This document shows, one piece after another, positions 24,514 through 33,783 of a DNA stretch of 64,000 nt; within the stretch, counting starts at the first letter, position 1; every line of letters begins with the position of its first letter. The notes beneath the pieces were generated by a model, which was not told the origin of the DNA, ran no database searches, and saw nothing but the letters and a program-made list of their open reading frames with translations. A program made the position numbers and the translations under genes. Location of the stretch: contig NZ_FMTT01000020.1 in the NCBI RefSeq assembly GCF_900100345.1, positions 1-64,000 of the forward strand. The letters are read 5' to 3'. This DNA comes from Paenibacillus tianmuensis (lineage in GTDB: Bacteria; Bacillota; Bacilli; Paenibacillales; NBRC-103111).

Positions 24514-26367
24514 ATGGTTTTGGGGGTCCGAACGTTTTACAAAAATCATATCGAGAAAAAACTGTTCAACAAAATTTTGCTGCTATATTCGCTCATTATC
24601 GTCGTCTCCTTGACGGCGCTCGCCGTTCTGATTTACCGCAACGCCGCCGAGCAATCGACGCGCAAGGAGCTGGAAGCGGCGAAGCAGGCGCTGGAGCGGG
24701 CGACGCACGAGGTGGAGCGCAGGTATGAGGCCGGTCAGCAGATGGTGTTCCAATTGTACAAAGACGAGCGGTTGCTTCGGGACGTGCTGTTTTTTCTCAA
24801 CAATGATTTTTCCGATTATCTCCGTTACCGGCTGGACCGTTTTGCGGACAACGCGGCCTTTGTCGACAAAAATATGGATTCGTATTTCCAGTCTCTGACC
24901 TTTGACCGGGAAATTCAAACGATCTGGCTGTACAGCAGCGTCAAGGGCTTCCTGTACGCATACCGCGGGCTGGAGGAGCAGGGCTTCGTCTATCCGGGGC
25001 CGGAAAACCCGAAATATGCCGATCCGATCCGCCGTATCCGCCAAACCAAGTCGTTTGCACCGCCGCCGTCGTTCGAACCGGGAACGGAAGGGGAACGCAA
25101 CCGCATGTTTACGATGGCTAGCGACATTAACGATCCGATCACCTTGCAGAATCACGGCACCCTGCTTGTCGATTGGAAATGGACCGGCATGGACCGGATC
25201 GTGCGGAACGACCGGAGCGATTTTAAGGGGGAGCTGCTTCTGCTGACGGCGGACGGCACTGTGCTGTACGACTCCTCCCGGCGTTATACAGGGCAGAGCT
25301 ACCCATACATGCACGCCCTGCGGGACCAATCGGATCCGGTCGCGCTGGACGAGCCGGCCTATGTGCAGCTGAAGACGTTGAATCAAGGCGGCGTCGTGCT
25401 CGCTAGCATCGTGCCGGTAGCGAAGGTAAATGAAGGGCTCCAGGGGATGAAACGAACGGTTATCGCAGGCACAGGCTTATGCGTAGTCGCCGCCGTGCTG
25501 CTGTCGTATTTGCTGATGACCAAATTCTCGCGCCGTACGCAAACGGTCATTCGCGCCATGCGTAAGCTGCAGGACGGGGATCTCTCGGTTCGCGTAACCG
25601 TGCAGAAGGAAGACGAGCTGTTCCACATCGCCACCAGCTTCAACAAAATGTGCGAAACGCTGCAGGAGCACATCCAGCGGGTATACTTGTCCGAGATCAA
25701 GCAGCGTCAGGCGGAACTGCTGGCCTTGCAGGCGCAGATTCAGCCGCATTTTTTGTACAACACACTGGAGGCGATCCGGCTCAAAGCGGTGATGGACGGC
25801 AACCGGGATGTTGGGGATATGATCTACAGCTTGGGCGCGCTGTTCCGAAATCTGATCAAGCAAGAGACGATGGTAACCATTCAGGACGAGGTCCAACTGT
25901 GCCGGTTGTATTTGAACCTGCTGCGGGCCCGCTATCCGAACCGGTTCGATTATGAGATTGGCATAGACGAGGCCGTCGGCCGCTGCGCGATTCTGAAGTT
26001 GACGCTCCAGCCGATCGTCGAGAACTGCATCCGCCATGCCTTCCAAGGCGCCTCACCGGACGGCCGGGAGCGACGGATCGTCATCCGCGGCTGGGCCGAA
26101 GGCTCTGATGTCCGCATCGCCGTGGCGGACAACGGCTCGGGCATTGCGCCGGAGCGGCTGGCGCAGCTTCAGCGGGACTTGGAACATCCGCCGCCACCGT
26201 CCGGCGTGTCTATTGGCCTGACGAACGTGAACGAGCGGCTGAAGCACAGCTTCGGGGAAGCATACGGCTTGCGGATCGACAGCCGTCCTAGCGAAGGAGC
26301 GACGGTGACCATCACGATTCCGGGAAGCGTAAGGGGGAACGAGAATGTATCGCGTATTTCTGGTTGA
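24514..26367 (+). CDS. YesM-type sensor histidine kinase
   Basis: 617 aa from ATG 24514 behind GGAGGGAGGAG. Membrane helix (about 21-41), large extracellular sensor domain (42-308), second helix (about 315-335), HAMP (TKFSRRTQTVIRAMRKLQDG), His-kinase domain with QAQIQPHFLYNTLEAIRLKA and HATPase with IVENCIRHAFQG, VADNGSGIAPE and GVSIGLTNVNERL. YesM kinases control sugar uptake genes in Paenibacillaceae. It overlaps the regulator gene by 23 bases. Confidence 0.93.
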   Translation: MVLGVRTFYKNHIEKKLFNKILLLYSLIIVVSLTALAVLIYRNAAEQSTRKELEAAKQALERATHEVERRYEAGQQMVFQLYKDERLLRDVLFFLNNDFSDYLRYRLDRFADNAAFVDKNMDSYFQSLTFDREIQTIWLYSSVKGFLYAYRGLEEQGFVYPGPENPKYADPIRRIRQTKSFAPPPSFEPGTEGERNRMFTMASDINDPITLQNHGTLLVDWKWTGMDRIVRNDRSDFKGELLLLTADGTVLYDSSRRYTGQSYPYMHALRDQSDPVALDEPAYVQLKTLNQGGVVLASIVPVAKVNEGLQGMKRTVIAGTGLCVVAAVLLSYLLMTKFSRRTQTVIRAMRKLQDGDLSVRVTVQKEDELFHIATSFNKMCETLQEHIQRVYLSEIKQRQAELLALQAQIQPHFLYNTLEAIRLKAVMDGNRDVGDMIYSLGALFRNLIKQETMVTIQDEVQLCRLYLNLLRARYPNRFDYEIGIDEAVGRCAILKLTLQPIVENCIRHAFQGASPDGRERRIVIRGWAEGSDVRIAVADNGSGIAPERLAQLQRDLEHPPPPSGVSIGLTNVNERLKHSFGEAYGLRIDSRPSEGATVTITIPGSVRGNENVSRISG

Positions 26368-27943
26368 CGACGAGCCGTTCATCATGGAGGGACTCGCTTA
26401 TTTGATCGACTGGGAGCGGCACGGGCTGCAGATTGTCGGCAAGGCCGCGGATGGGGCGGAAGCGCTCGAAGCTTTGATCGGCGAACCGATCGATATTTTG
26501 ATTACCGATATCCAGATGCCCCATATGAACGGCCTGGAGCTGATTCGCAGCGTAAGAGAGCTGCAGCCCGACGTGAAATTCATTATTTTAAGCGGGTACA
26601 ACGATTTCGACTATGTGAAGGAAGGCGTCACGCTCGGCATCGAAAATTATTTGCTGAAGCCGGTCAATACGGAAGAATTGATCCGGACGCTAACCGGTAC
26701 CGTTGCCAAATTCGAGCAGTCCGTCTATAAGGAAGAGAGCATTAAGCGCCATCTGGAAATTATCCGCGACAATCTCTTGTACCGCTGGGTTACGGCGGCC
26801 ATCGAGCCGGAGGAGCTGAGAAACCGCGAGGAACTGCTAGGTATCCGACTAGGCCTGCCGGGGTATGTTGTGGGCGTCGTCAAGCTGTTGTTCGATCAAG
26901 AGCAAGCGGGGACCGCCGAAGTGTCGTCCCGGGCGGAGACGATTGCCGCCGTAAGGACGTACTGCCAGCGGACGGCGCAATCTTACGGCCCGGAGCAGGC
27001 CGTGTTCGCCGATCTCGAAGGCGATCTCGTTCTCATCGCGGGACTGACCGGCGACATCGATAGGTCCGCTTTCATCGGCTTCATGGCGGAGCTGCAAGCC
27101 GCAATCCGCGAGCGGTGGGGCCTGCCGCTGCTGGTGACGGTCGGTGAAGCGTCCAAGGGCGAGGCGTCCGCCCATCGCAGCTACCGCACCGCCAAGCGAA
27201 TGCAGGATTACTATGTGCTCGCGCCGCACGACGGACCGCTTTCCTACGAAGCGCCCGCTCTAACCGCAGCAGCGGAACCTGTGGCGCCCGCACAGGCGGA
27301 GCTGGCCCATTTCTGCAAGCTGCTGTCGGCCGGGAAGAAGGATGAGGCGCTCGCTTGGGTTGGGGAAGCGTTCGCGCGTCTCCGGGAGACGGAAGGGCTC
27401 GCGCCGTCCGATGTCCAGAACACGGCGATGGCCGTGCTTGCGGCAGCCGTTCATCATGCGAATCTGATGCGGCAGGAGCACGAAGGCGCCATCGGCGATT
27501 ACAAGCACTTGTTCTCGCAGGTCGTCAAGCCGCAGACGATGCAGGAGCTGGAGAAGCTGGTCGAGCGCTTCGTCGACCGCGTGCTTTTCGCGTCCGGTGC
27601 GGCGGAGCGGGAGTACACCCCCGTCATTCGGCAGGTACTGCGCGAGGTCGAGCGCCGCTATGGGGATGAGCTGTCTTTGAAGACGTTAAGCCAGGCCTTC
27701 CACATGAACCCGGTTTATTTGGGCCAGCTTTTCCATAAGGAAACGGGAGAGACGTTCTCCGATTACGTGAACAAGTACCGGCTTGCCCAAGCGAAGGCGC
27801 TACTCGTCGAATCGAATCTGAAAACGAGCGACATCTCCCTTAAGGTCGGGTATACGGATACGAGCTATTTTTACAAGCAGTTCCGCAAATATTACGGCTT
27901 CTCGCCGACGGAATACCGCAATTTCAGCAAGCTGGGAGAATAA
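26345..27943 (+). CDS. YesN-type AraC-family response regulator
   Basis: 532 aa, ATG 26345 with AAGGGGGAACGAGA upstream, inside the end of the kinase gene. Receiver domain with DD8-9 and Asp55 (ILITDIQMPHMNG), a long middle part of the usual YesN length, and a C-terminal AraC DNA-binding pair (about 430-530: LSLKTLSQAFHMNPVYLGQL, ISLKVGYTDTSYFYKQFRKY). It probably activates the following transporter genes and perhaps the GH85 gene. Confidence 0.93.
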   Translation: MYRVFLVDDEPFIMEGLAYLIDWERHGLQIVGKAADGAEALEALIGEPIDILITDIQMPHMNGLELIRSVRELQPDVKFIILSGYNDFDYVKEGVTLGIENYLLKPVNTEELIRTLTGTVAKFEQSVYKEESIKRHLEIIRDNLLYRWVTAAIEPEELRNREELLGIRLGLPGYVVGVVKLLFDQEQAGTAEVSSRAETIAAVRTYCQRTAQSYGPEQAVFADLEGDLVLIAGLTGDIDRSAFIGFMAELQAAIRERWGLPLLVTVGEASKGEASAHRSYRTAKRMQDYYVLAPHDGPLSYEAPALTAAAEPVAPAQAELAHFCKLLSAGKKDEALAWVGEAFARLRETEGLAPSDVQNTAMAVLAAAVHHANLMRQEHEGAIGDYKHLFSQVVKPQTMQELEKLVERFVDRVLFASGAAEREYTPVIRQVLREVERRYGDELSLKTLSQAFHMNPVYLGQLFHKETGETFSDYVNKYRLAQAKALLVESNLKTSDISLKVGYTDTSYFYKQFRKYYGFSPTEYRNFSKLGE

Positions 27944-28090
27944 TGAAAACGTTTCTTTAGTTTCTCCACCCGTTCTATAGTTTCTTAACTTTCTGTCGCG
28001 CTCCACATTGGGTAAAGTTAGAAAAGAAAGCGATGTATGCGTTTTCTGAATTGGAGCTTGCGGACGCAAAAGAACGGGGGTGAAAAGCTT

Positions 28091-29029
28091 GTGGGGACCA
28101 TTGGACGTACACTCAAGAAGCTAAACCGCAACAAAACTTTTTTGCTCATGGTGCTGCCGGGAGCCGTCTATTTCCTGTTGTTCAGCTATTTGCCGATGCC
28201 AGGGGCGATCATTGCCTTCAAGGAATACCGCTTCGACCGGGACGGCTTCCTGGCGAGCATATGGCGGAGCAAGTGGACCGGCTTCAAAAACTTCGAATTT
28301 TTATTTCAATCTGAAGATGCTTACATCATCGTGCGCAATACGCTGCTGTACAATTTTGCGTTTATCGTGCTAGGTTTGGTTTTATCGGTGACGATGGCCA
28401 TTATTTTGCATGAAATCGTCAGCCGCCGGTGGGCGAAAATATACCAAACCGGCATGTTCCTGCCTTACTTTTTATCCTGGGTCATCGTCAGCTATTTCTT
28501 GTTCAGCTTCCTGAGCGTGGATCGCGGGGTGCTGAATCAGGCGCTGACGGCGCTCGGCATGGAGCGCGTCTCCTGGTACGCGGAGCCGGCCTATTGGCCT
28601 TACATTCTTGTGCTTGTAAATCTGTGGAAGGGTGTCGGTTATTCCAGCGTCGTCTACCTGGCGGCCATCATCGGCATCGACAAGTCGTATTACGAAGCCG
28701 CGATGATCGACGGCGCGGGCAAATGGCAGCAGATTTGGAACATTACCCTACCCTTTATCCGGCCGATGATCATCATCCTGACCGTACTGGCGATCGGCGG
28801 CATTTTCCGCGCGGACTTCGGCTTGTTCTATCAGGTGCCGCGCAATACGGGCGCGCTGTTCGATGTGACCAACGTCATCGATACGTACGTCTACCGGGGA
28901 CTGAAGGTGACGGGCAATATCGGCATGAGCACGGCGGCCGGGTTGTATCAATCGGTGGTTGGACTCGTTCTGGTGCTGGTGACCAACGCCGTCGTGAAGC
29001 GGATCAACAAAGAGAACGCTTTATTTTAA
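28091..29029 (+). CDS. Sugar ABC transporter permease, LplB type
   Basis: 312 aa from GTG 28091, since GGGGGTG lies 8 bases upstream; an upstream in-frame ATG at 28037 has no ribosome site. Six membrane helices and the EAA loop YYEAAMIDGAGKWQQIWNIT. Belongs to the LplB/YtcP group used for oligosaccharides such as polygalacturonans, xylan or N-glycans. Next in line after the YesMN pair. Confidence 0.9.
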   Translation: MGTIGRTLKKLNRNKTFLLMVLPGAVYFLLFSYLPMPGAIIAFKEYRFDRDGFLASIWRSKWTGFKNFEFLFQSEDAYIIVRNTLLYNFAFIVLGLVLSVTMAIILHEIVSRRWAKIYQTGMFLPYFLSWVIVSYFLFSFLSVDRGVLNQALTALGMERVSWYAEPAYWPYILVLVNLWKGVGYSSVVYLAAIIGIDKSYYEAAMIDGAGKWQQIWNITLPFIRPMIIILTVLAIGGIFRADFGLFYQVPRNTGALFDVTNVIDTYVYRGLKVTGNIGMSTAAGLYQSVVGLVLVLVTNAVVKRINKENALF

Positions 29030-29060
29030 CCACTCGACGAAAAGGAAAGGGGGAGCCTGC

Positions 29061-30005
29061 TTGCCAAGTCCGAATGCGCCCACCGCTGCCATGCGGAAGA
29101 AGAGCCGGGACTTTACGAAGCTGTCGCCGTTCTGGAACGGCGTATGCCACGCGATCGCCGGCGGGTTTGCCATTGCCTGCGTATTTCCGTTCATCTTCGT
29201 CGTCATCATCTCGCTGACGGACGAGCAAGCGCTAGCGAACAACGGCTATCAGGTGTTTCCGGAGATATGGAGCTTTGAGGCGTACCGATACCTTTTTCGA
29301 ACCGGAGGTCAGTTGTTCCGGTCCTATGGGGTGACGCTCTTCATCACCGTCGTCGGAACGCTGCTCAGCGTGCTGACCGTCGCGCTGTACGCTTATGCGC
29401 TGTCCAGAAACAATTTCGCGTACCGGAACGCCTTCGCGTTTTTCGCCTTTTTCACGATGTTGTTTAACGGCGGGCTGGTGCCTTCGTACATCGTGACGAC
29501 GCAGGTACTGCATTTGAAGGATACGGTGTGGGCGCTAATTTTGCCCACATGCGTCAGCGCTTTTTCGATCTTGATCATGCGCACGTTTTTCAAGCAGATG
29601 GTGCCGGATGCGATCATCGAGTCCGGCCGGATCGACGGGGCGGGCGAATGGAAGGTGTTCACGCATCTGGTGCTGCCCGTCTCGCTGCCGGGACTGGCGA
29701 CGATCGGACTGTTCAGCACGCTCGGCTATTGGAACGATTGGTTCAACGCGCTGCTGTACATCGACAACCCGAATCTGCTTCCGCTGCAGTCGCTGCTGAT
29801 GAAGATCGAGAGCAACATTCAGTTTATCGTGCAAAACTCCAGTCTCAGCGACGCCACCCAGCGCTTCGAAATCGCCAAGTCGCTGCCGCAGGAGTCGTCA
29901 AGAATGGCCATGGTCGTCCTGGCCACCGGTCCGATCGTGCTCGCTTATCCGTTCTTTCAACGGTATTTCGTGCAGGGCCTGACGATTGGAGCGGTCAAAG
30001 AATAA
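29061..30005 (+). CDS. Sugar ABC transporter permease, LplC type
   Basis: 314 aa from TTG 29061 with AAAGGGGGAG five bases upstream (ATG 29091 is possible but lacks a site). MalG-type permease with six helices and the EAA loop IIESGRIDGAGEWKVFTHLV. It partners the LplB-type subunit; an ATPase gene is absent, as usual for this group that shares a common MsmK-type ATPase. Confidence 0.9.
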   Translation: MPSPNAPTAAMRKKSRDFTKLSPFWNGVCHAIAGGFAIACVFPFIFVVIISLTDEQALANNGYQVFPEIWSFEAYRYLFRTGGQLFRSYGVTLFITVVGTLLSVLTVALYAYALSRNNFAYRNAFAFFAFFTMLFNGGLVPSYIVTTQVLHLKDTVWALILPTCVSAFSILIMRTFFKQMVPDAIIESGRIDGAGEWKVFTHLVLPVSLPGLATIGLFSTLGYWNDWFNALLYIDNPNLLPLQSLLMKIESNIQFIVQNSSLSDATQRFEIAKSLPQESSRMAMVVLATGPIVLAYPFFQRYFVQGLTIGAVKE

Positions 30006-30028
30006 TATCGTACAAGGAGGAATGCTGC

Positions 30029-31498
30029 ATGTTCAAACGGAAACGAATCGCCGCCGGACTCGCCTCGGTGCTGATGCTGTCCGCGCTGGCCGCCGGCTGC
30101 TCCGGCGGTGCAGGAAGCCCGGCCCAGGAAGGAGCGGGCGCCGGTAAAGCGGACGGCCAGCCCGTAGAGCTGATCTGGTACACGGTCGGCGGCCCGCAAA
30201 AGGATATCGACAAAGTGATGGAGGCCGTCAGCAAATATACGAAAGAGAAAATCAATGCCACCGTGAAAATGAAGATGATCGATTGGGGCGACTATTCCCA
30301 GAAGATGCAGGTCATCTCCGTATCCGGCGAGCCTTACGACATCGCGTTTACGAGCTCGTGGGCCTTCGACTACGTGCAGAACGCGCGCAAAGGGGCGTTT
30401 TACGAGATGGACGGCCTGCTGGACAAATACGGGCAGGGCATCAAGAAGGCCGTGCACCCTTCGTTCCTCGAGGGTTCCAAAGTGAACGGGCACAACTATG
30501 GGGTGCCGGCCAACAAGGAGTTGCCCGCGCAGGCGGTGTGGCGGTTCAACAAAAAGTACGTCGACAAATACAAGTTGGACCTCTCGAACGTCAGTTCGCT
30601 GGAAAGTCTGGAGCCGCTGCTTAAGACGATGAAGGAAAACGAACCAGGCGTATACCCGATTCCAAGCAACGTCGACCCGTTCGTTCCGTTCGATTTCGTC
30701 GTGCAGGGCATCCCGTTCGGGGTACGGCTCGATACGAAGGACTACAAGATCGTCAACGTATTCGAGACGCCTGAGTATCGGCAAATGAGCGAAACGATGC
30801 GCAAATACTACAAAGCAGGCTATTTGCCGCCCGACGTTGCGACCAAAACGGGCAACGATCACGAAAAAACCGGCAAATGGCTCGTCGACAAATCGCATAC
30901 GGTCCCGTTCGCGGACAATTTATGGTCGGAAGGCTTCAAATACGAGATCGTGTCCAAGCCGATCCATGAGCCGATCGTGTTCAACTGGTCGGTGACCGGC
31001 TCCATGATGGCGATCTCTGCGAATTCCAAGCATCCCGAGAAAGCGATGGAATTTTTGAACCTGCTGAACAGCGACGCGTATTTGCGGAATCTGGCGAGCT
31101 ACGGCCTCGAAGGCACGCACTATAAAAAGGTTTCCGAGGGCGTTATTGAGCCGATCCCGGATTCCGGTTACTCCATGCCGTCGTTTACGCTCGGCAATAT
31201 GTTCCTGCTGAACCGGTTCCCCAAGGACCCGGCAGACAAGTGGGAGCAGTATGACAAGTTCAACAAATCGGCCAAGAACGCGCCGCTGCTCGGCTTTCAG
31301 TTCGACTCCTCGAAGGTGGAGAACGAGCTTGCTGCTGTCAAGAGCGTGTCGGAAGAGTTCAAGAAAGCGTTTGAGACCGGCTCCGTCGAGCCGTCGGAGG
31401 TGCTGCCCAAAGCGATCGACAAGCTGAAAGCCGCAGGAATCAACAAGGTGATGGACGAGGCGCAGAAGCAGCTCGACGCGTGGAGAGCGAAGAAGTAA
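30029..31498 (+). CDS. Sugar ABC transporter substrate-binding lipoprotein (LipO/DUF3502 type)
   Basis: 489 aa from ATG 30029, AAGGAGG 9 bases upstream. Lipoprotein signal LMLSALAAGCSGG (Cys23), a family-1 solute-binding fold, and a C-terminal DUF3502 region (about 390-489: FDSSKVENELAAVKSV, LPKAIDKLKAAGINKV). This class serves permeases of the LplB/LplC type. The ligand is probably the glycan freed by the GH85 enzyme upstream, judged from context only. Confidence 0.9.
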   Translation: MFKRKRIAAGLASVLMLSALAAGCSGGAGSPAQEGAGAGKADGQPVELIWYTVGGPQKDIDKVMEAVSKYTKEKINATVKMKMIDWGDYSQKMQVISVSGEPYDIAFTSSWAFDYVQNARKGAFYEMDGLLDKYGQGIKKAVHPSFLEGSKVNGHNYGVPANKELPAQAVWRFNKKYVDKYKLDLSNVSSLESLEPLLKTMKENEPGVYPIPSNVDPFVPFDFVVQGIPFGVRLDTKDYKIVNVFETPEYRQMSETMRKYYKAGYLPPDVATKTGNDHEKTGKWLVDKSHTVPFADNLWSEGFKYEIVSKPIHEPIVFNWSVTGSMMAISANSKHPEKAMEFLNLLNSDAYLRNLASYGLEGTHYKKVSEGVIEPIPDSGYSMPSFTLGNMFLLNRFPKDPADKWEQYDKFNKSAKNAPLLGFQFDSSKVENELAAVKSVSEEFKKAFETGSVEPSEVLPKAIDKLKAAGINKVMDEAQKQLDAWRAKK

Positions 31499-31510
31499 AT
31501 GTAGAGAAAG

Positions 31511-31553
31511 GCCGTCTTTGGCGCAGAAAGTCTGCGGCGGAGGCGGCTTTTTT
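31511..31553 (+). terminator. Terminator after the sugar transporter genes
   Basis: GCCG (31511-31514) and GCGCAGA pair with TCTGCGGC and CGGC (31544-31547), followed by TTTTTT. Confidence 0.7.
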
Positions 31554-31594
31554 GGGAGCTGTCGCAAGCTTCGTCTCCGTTTCTGTCGGTACAA

Positions 31595-31637
31595 AAAAGC
31601 TCCGGCTGCCCTCGTGAAGAGAGCAGCCGGAGCTTTT
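31595..31637. terminator. Terminator after the NlpC/P60 gene (bidirectional)
   Basis: AAAAGCTCCGGCTGC pairs with GCAGCCGGAGCTTTT (31623-31637) over 15 bp, nine bases past the stop codon of the minus-strand gene at 31647. A/T runs on both sides let it act on both strands. Confidence 0.88.
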
Positions 31638-31646
31638 GAAAAAGGT

Positions 31647-32444
31647 TTATTTCAACGCGCTTCCGCCGAAGACGAAGCGGTGTTCCCAATGCTTTCCTGC
31701 AATCGAATCGATGCGTACGCCGCCCGACGTTTTCGAATACGTATGTAGTATTTGACCGTCTCCGAGATAAATGCCCACATGCGAAATGCGTTGATTCGAT
31801 TTGTTCGACGGGTAGGCCGACGCTTTCGTTCCTTTATAATCCATGAAGAACATCAGATCGCCCGGCTTCAGATTGCGCCAGTTGGTTGTCGTACCGCCGA
31901 GAGACTTAACGTAAGCGGCTTGTCCGCGCGAGTCGCTGGGCAGCGTCATCCCTGCGCCTTCCTTGAAGGCTTGGCGGGTGAAGTCGGAGCAATCGAACGT
32001 ACGGGTGTTCGAACGGTCGGAAGCGAACTCGTAGGGAGTGCCCATATATTTTTTGCCTGCGGCGATGACCTTGTTGACGAGCTCACTGCTATTGCCTGTG
32101 CTCGGCTTGGATGTGCTGCCGCTATTGGACGTGCCGCCTCCGTTGGACGAGCTTCCGCCGGAACCGTCGGTGCGTACGTATTTGCTGCTTGTGGATATAT
32201 AGCCGACTCGGCCTTGATCGTCGCGAACTTTATACCAATAATTGTTGACCTTATCGAGAATGTCTACTTTTTCACCTGTTTTTAGAAGGCCGTAGGTGGC
32301 TGAATCCGTATTTGGCGCCTTGCGGAAATTCACGCCGCTGACAATGGTGGCATTCGACGCGGCAAGGGCTTGTTCGGCTGTCAAAGCTCCGACACTGATC
32401 GTGACGGTAGTGGCGAGTAAAAGTGCGGTAAGTTGCTTTTTCAA
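31647..32444 (-). CDS. Secreted SH3-NlpC/P60 cell-wall endopeptidase
   Basis: 265 aa from TTG 32444, GGAGGGATTTCCAC upstream. Signal peptide (1-29, cleaving after EQALA), bacterial SH3 domain (about 32-92: GVNFRKAPNTDS, YWYKVRDDQGRVGYIS), a Ser/Gly/Thr-rich linker, and an NlpC/P60 domain with FDCSDFTRQAF (catalytic Cys), RISHVGIYLGDG (catalytic His) and a final His/Glu-type residue in HWEHRFV. Such enzymes cut gamma-D-Glu-diamino acid bonds in peptidoglycan. Confidence 0.92.
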   Translation of the reverse strand: MKKQLTALLLATTVTISVGALTAEQALAASNATIVSGVNFRKAPNTDSATYGLLKTGEKVDILDKVNNYWYKVRDDQGRVGYISTSSKYVRTDGSGGSSSNGGGTSNSGSTSKPSTGNSSELVNKVIAAGKKYMGTPYEFASDRSNTRTFDCSDFTRQAFKEGAGMTLPSDSRGQAAYVKSLGGTTTNWRNLKPGDLMFFMDYKGTKASAYPSNKSNQRISHVGIYLGDGQILHTYSKTSGGVRIDSIAGKHWEHRFVFGGSALK

Positions 32445-32605
32445 GTGGAAATCCCTCCTGCAGTTCTAGTTGTTTTATGTACAAGCCTGGGAATCCACGG
32501 ACGGAAAATCGTCCGATTTCCACAAGCTGGGACACCATTTGACAACGTCCGCTCGCCGCCCCACAATGAAAGCAGGACATTTGACGAAAGAGCGGTGAGC
32601 AAACA

Positions 32606-33652
32606 ATGGAAACGTGGACATGGGGGCCTTTCATCCTGCAAAAAAGCATGCTGGTCGTCATCGCAGCAGTTGCGGCGGGTTATATCATTTCGAGGCTGCG
32701 GTTAAAAGGTTCTTCCATCGGAGGAACGTTCGGCGCGATCGTTTCGAACGCGCTTCTTCTATGGGTAATCAGCTGGAAGCTGAGTATCCTTGTCTTCGAT
32801 CCAGGGAGCGTGCTGTCCAGTCCGATGTCGCTGCTTTATTTCAGCGGCGGCGACAAAGGCGTCTGGCTGGCGACGCTGCTGTCCGGCATATATGTATGGT
32901 GGAGCGCCAACAAGGCAAAATTGAATGCAGCCGTTTATACGGATTCGGTGCTTGTCTCGGTTATAGGGGGGTATGCCGTCTACGCAGCGCTGATTTTTTT
33001 TACCGAAGAGGAGAGCCGTATCACTTGGGGACTCAAAGCGTTGCTCGCGGCGGGCCTGACGGCCTTCTGGCTCGTATCCAAAGCGAAGAGGGAGTGGCAG
33101 CCGCTCCTCCAGCGGACGGTCGTCTTTGTCGTCGGGTATGCGCTGATCGCGTCGCTGGCCGTCAATGTGTGGAATAAGCCTTCGACAGGCACGGTTGAAG
33201 CGGGGGCAAACGTCGGTCTCAAAATCGGACAACAGGCGCCGGACTTTGAACTGCCATTGCTTGACGGCCAAACGGTCAAGTTGTCCGACTACCGGGGGCG
33301 GACGGTCGTGCTCAATTTCTGGGCGACGTGGTGTCCGCCGTGTCAGGCGGAAATGCCGCATATGCAGCAGGTACATACGGAGCAGGAGAACAATGGCGTA
33401 ACGATTCTCGGCGTCAACGCTACATCGACGGAGGTCAGCGAGCCGGTCGTACGTGCATGGGTTAAGGAGTGGGGGCTTACGTTCCCGATCGTGCTGGACC
33501 GTCAAGGCGAAGTCGGCAAGGCTTACCGCGTGAACGCTTATCCGGCCACGTTCGTCATCGACGCGCAAGGAACGATCCGGGTGAAGCATCCCGGCCCGAT
33601 GAATAAGGATATGATCGAGCAAGCCATCGCGAAAGCGGGGAAGAGTGGGTGA
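32606..33652 (+). CDS. Membrane-anchored TlpA/ResA-like thioredoxin
   Basis: 348 aa from ATG 32606 (GCGGTGAGC upstream). The first 195 residues hold about five membrane helices of unknown family, unlike the single anchor of ordinary ResA. Residues 205-345 are a redoxin domain: APDFELPLLDGQ, FWATWCPPCQAEMPHM (active-site WCPPC), YRVNAYPATFVID with the cis-Pro. It probably reduces or exchanges disulfides outside the membrane, for example in cytochrome c maturation; the partner is unknown. Confidence 0.8.
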   Translation: METWTWGPFILQKSMLVVIAAVAAGYIISRLRLKGSSIGGTFGAIVSNALLLWVISWKLSILVFDPGSVLSSPMSLLYFSGGDKGVWLATLLSGIYVWWSANKAKLNAAVYTDSVLVSVIGGYAVYAALIFFTEEESRITWGLKALLAAGLTAFWLVSKAKREWQPLLQRTVVFVVGYALIASLAVNVWNKPSTGTVEAGANVGLKIGQQAPDFELPLLDGQTVKLSDYRGRTVVLNFWATWCPPCQAEMPHMQQVHTEQENNGVTILGVNATSTEVSEPVVRAWVKEWGLTFPIVLDRQGEVGKAYRVNAYPATFVIDAQGTIRVKHPGPMNKDMIEQAIAKAGKSG

Positions 33653-33688
33653 AAAAAGAATTTAATAGGGGATCATAGAGTTTTTGAG

Positions 33689-33718
33689 TTGCGTGAAAAA
33701 TAAATGTCGTGATAACAT
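33689..33718 (+). promoter_or_regulatory. Possible promoter of the malic enzyme gene
   Basis: TTGCGT (33689-33694), 18-bp spacer, TAACAT (33713-33718) preceded by TGA as in extended -10 elements. Each box deviates from consensus. Confidence 0.3.
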
Positions 33719-33783
33719 GTGAGTATTGTAGGTCACATTGCTAGGTTCAATACATCACTTTATATAAAAGGAAGGATAACAGT

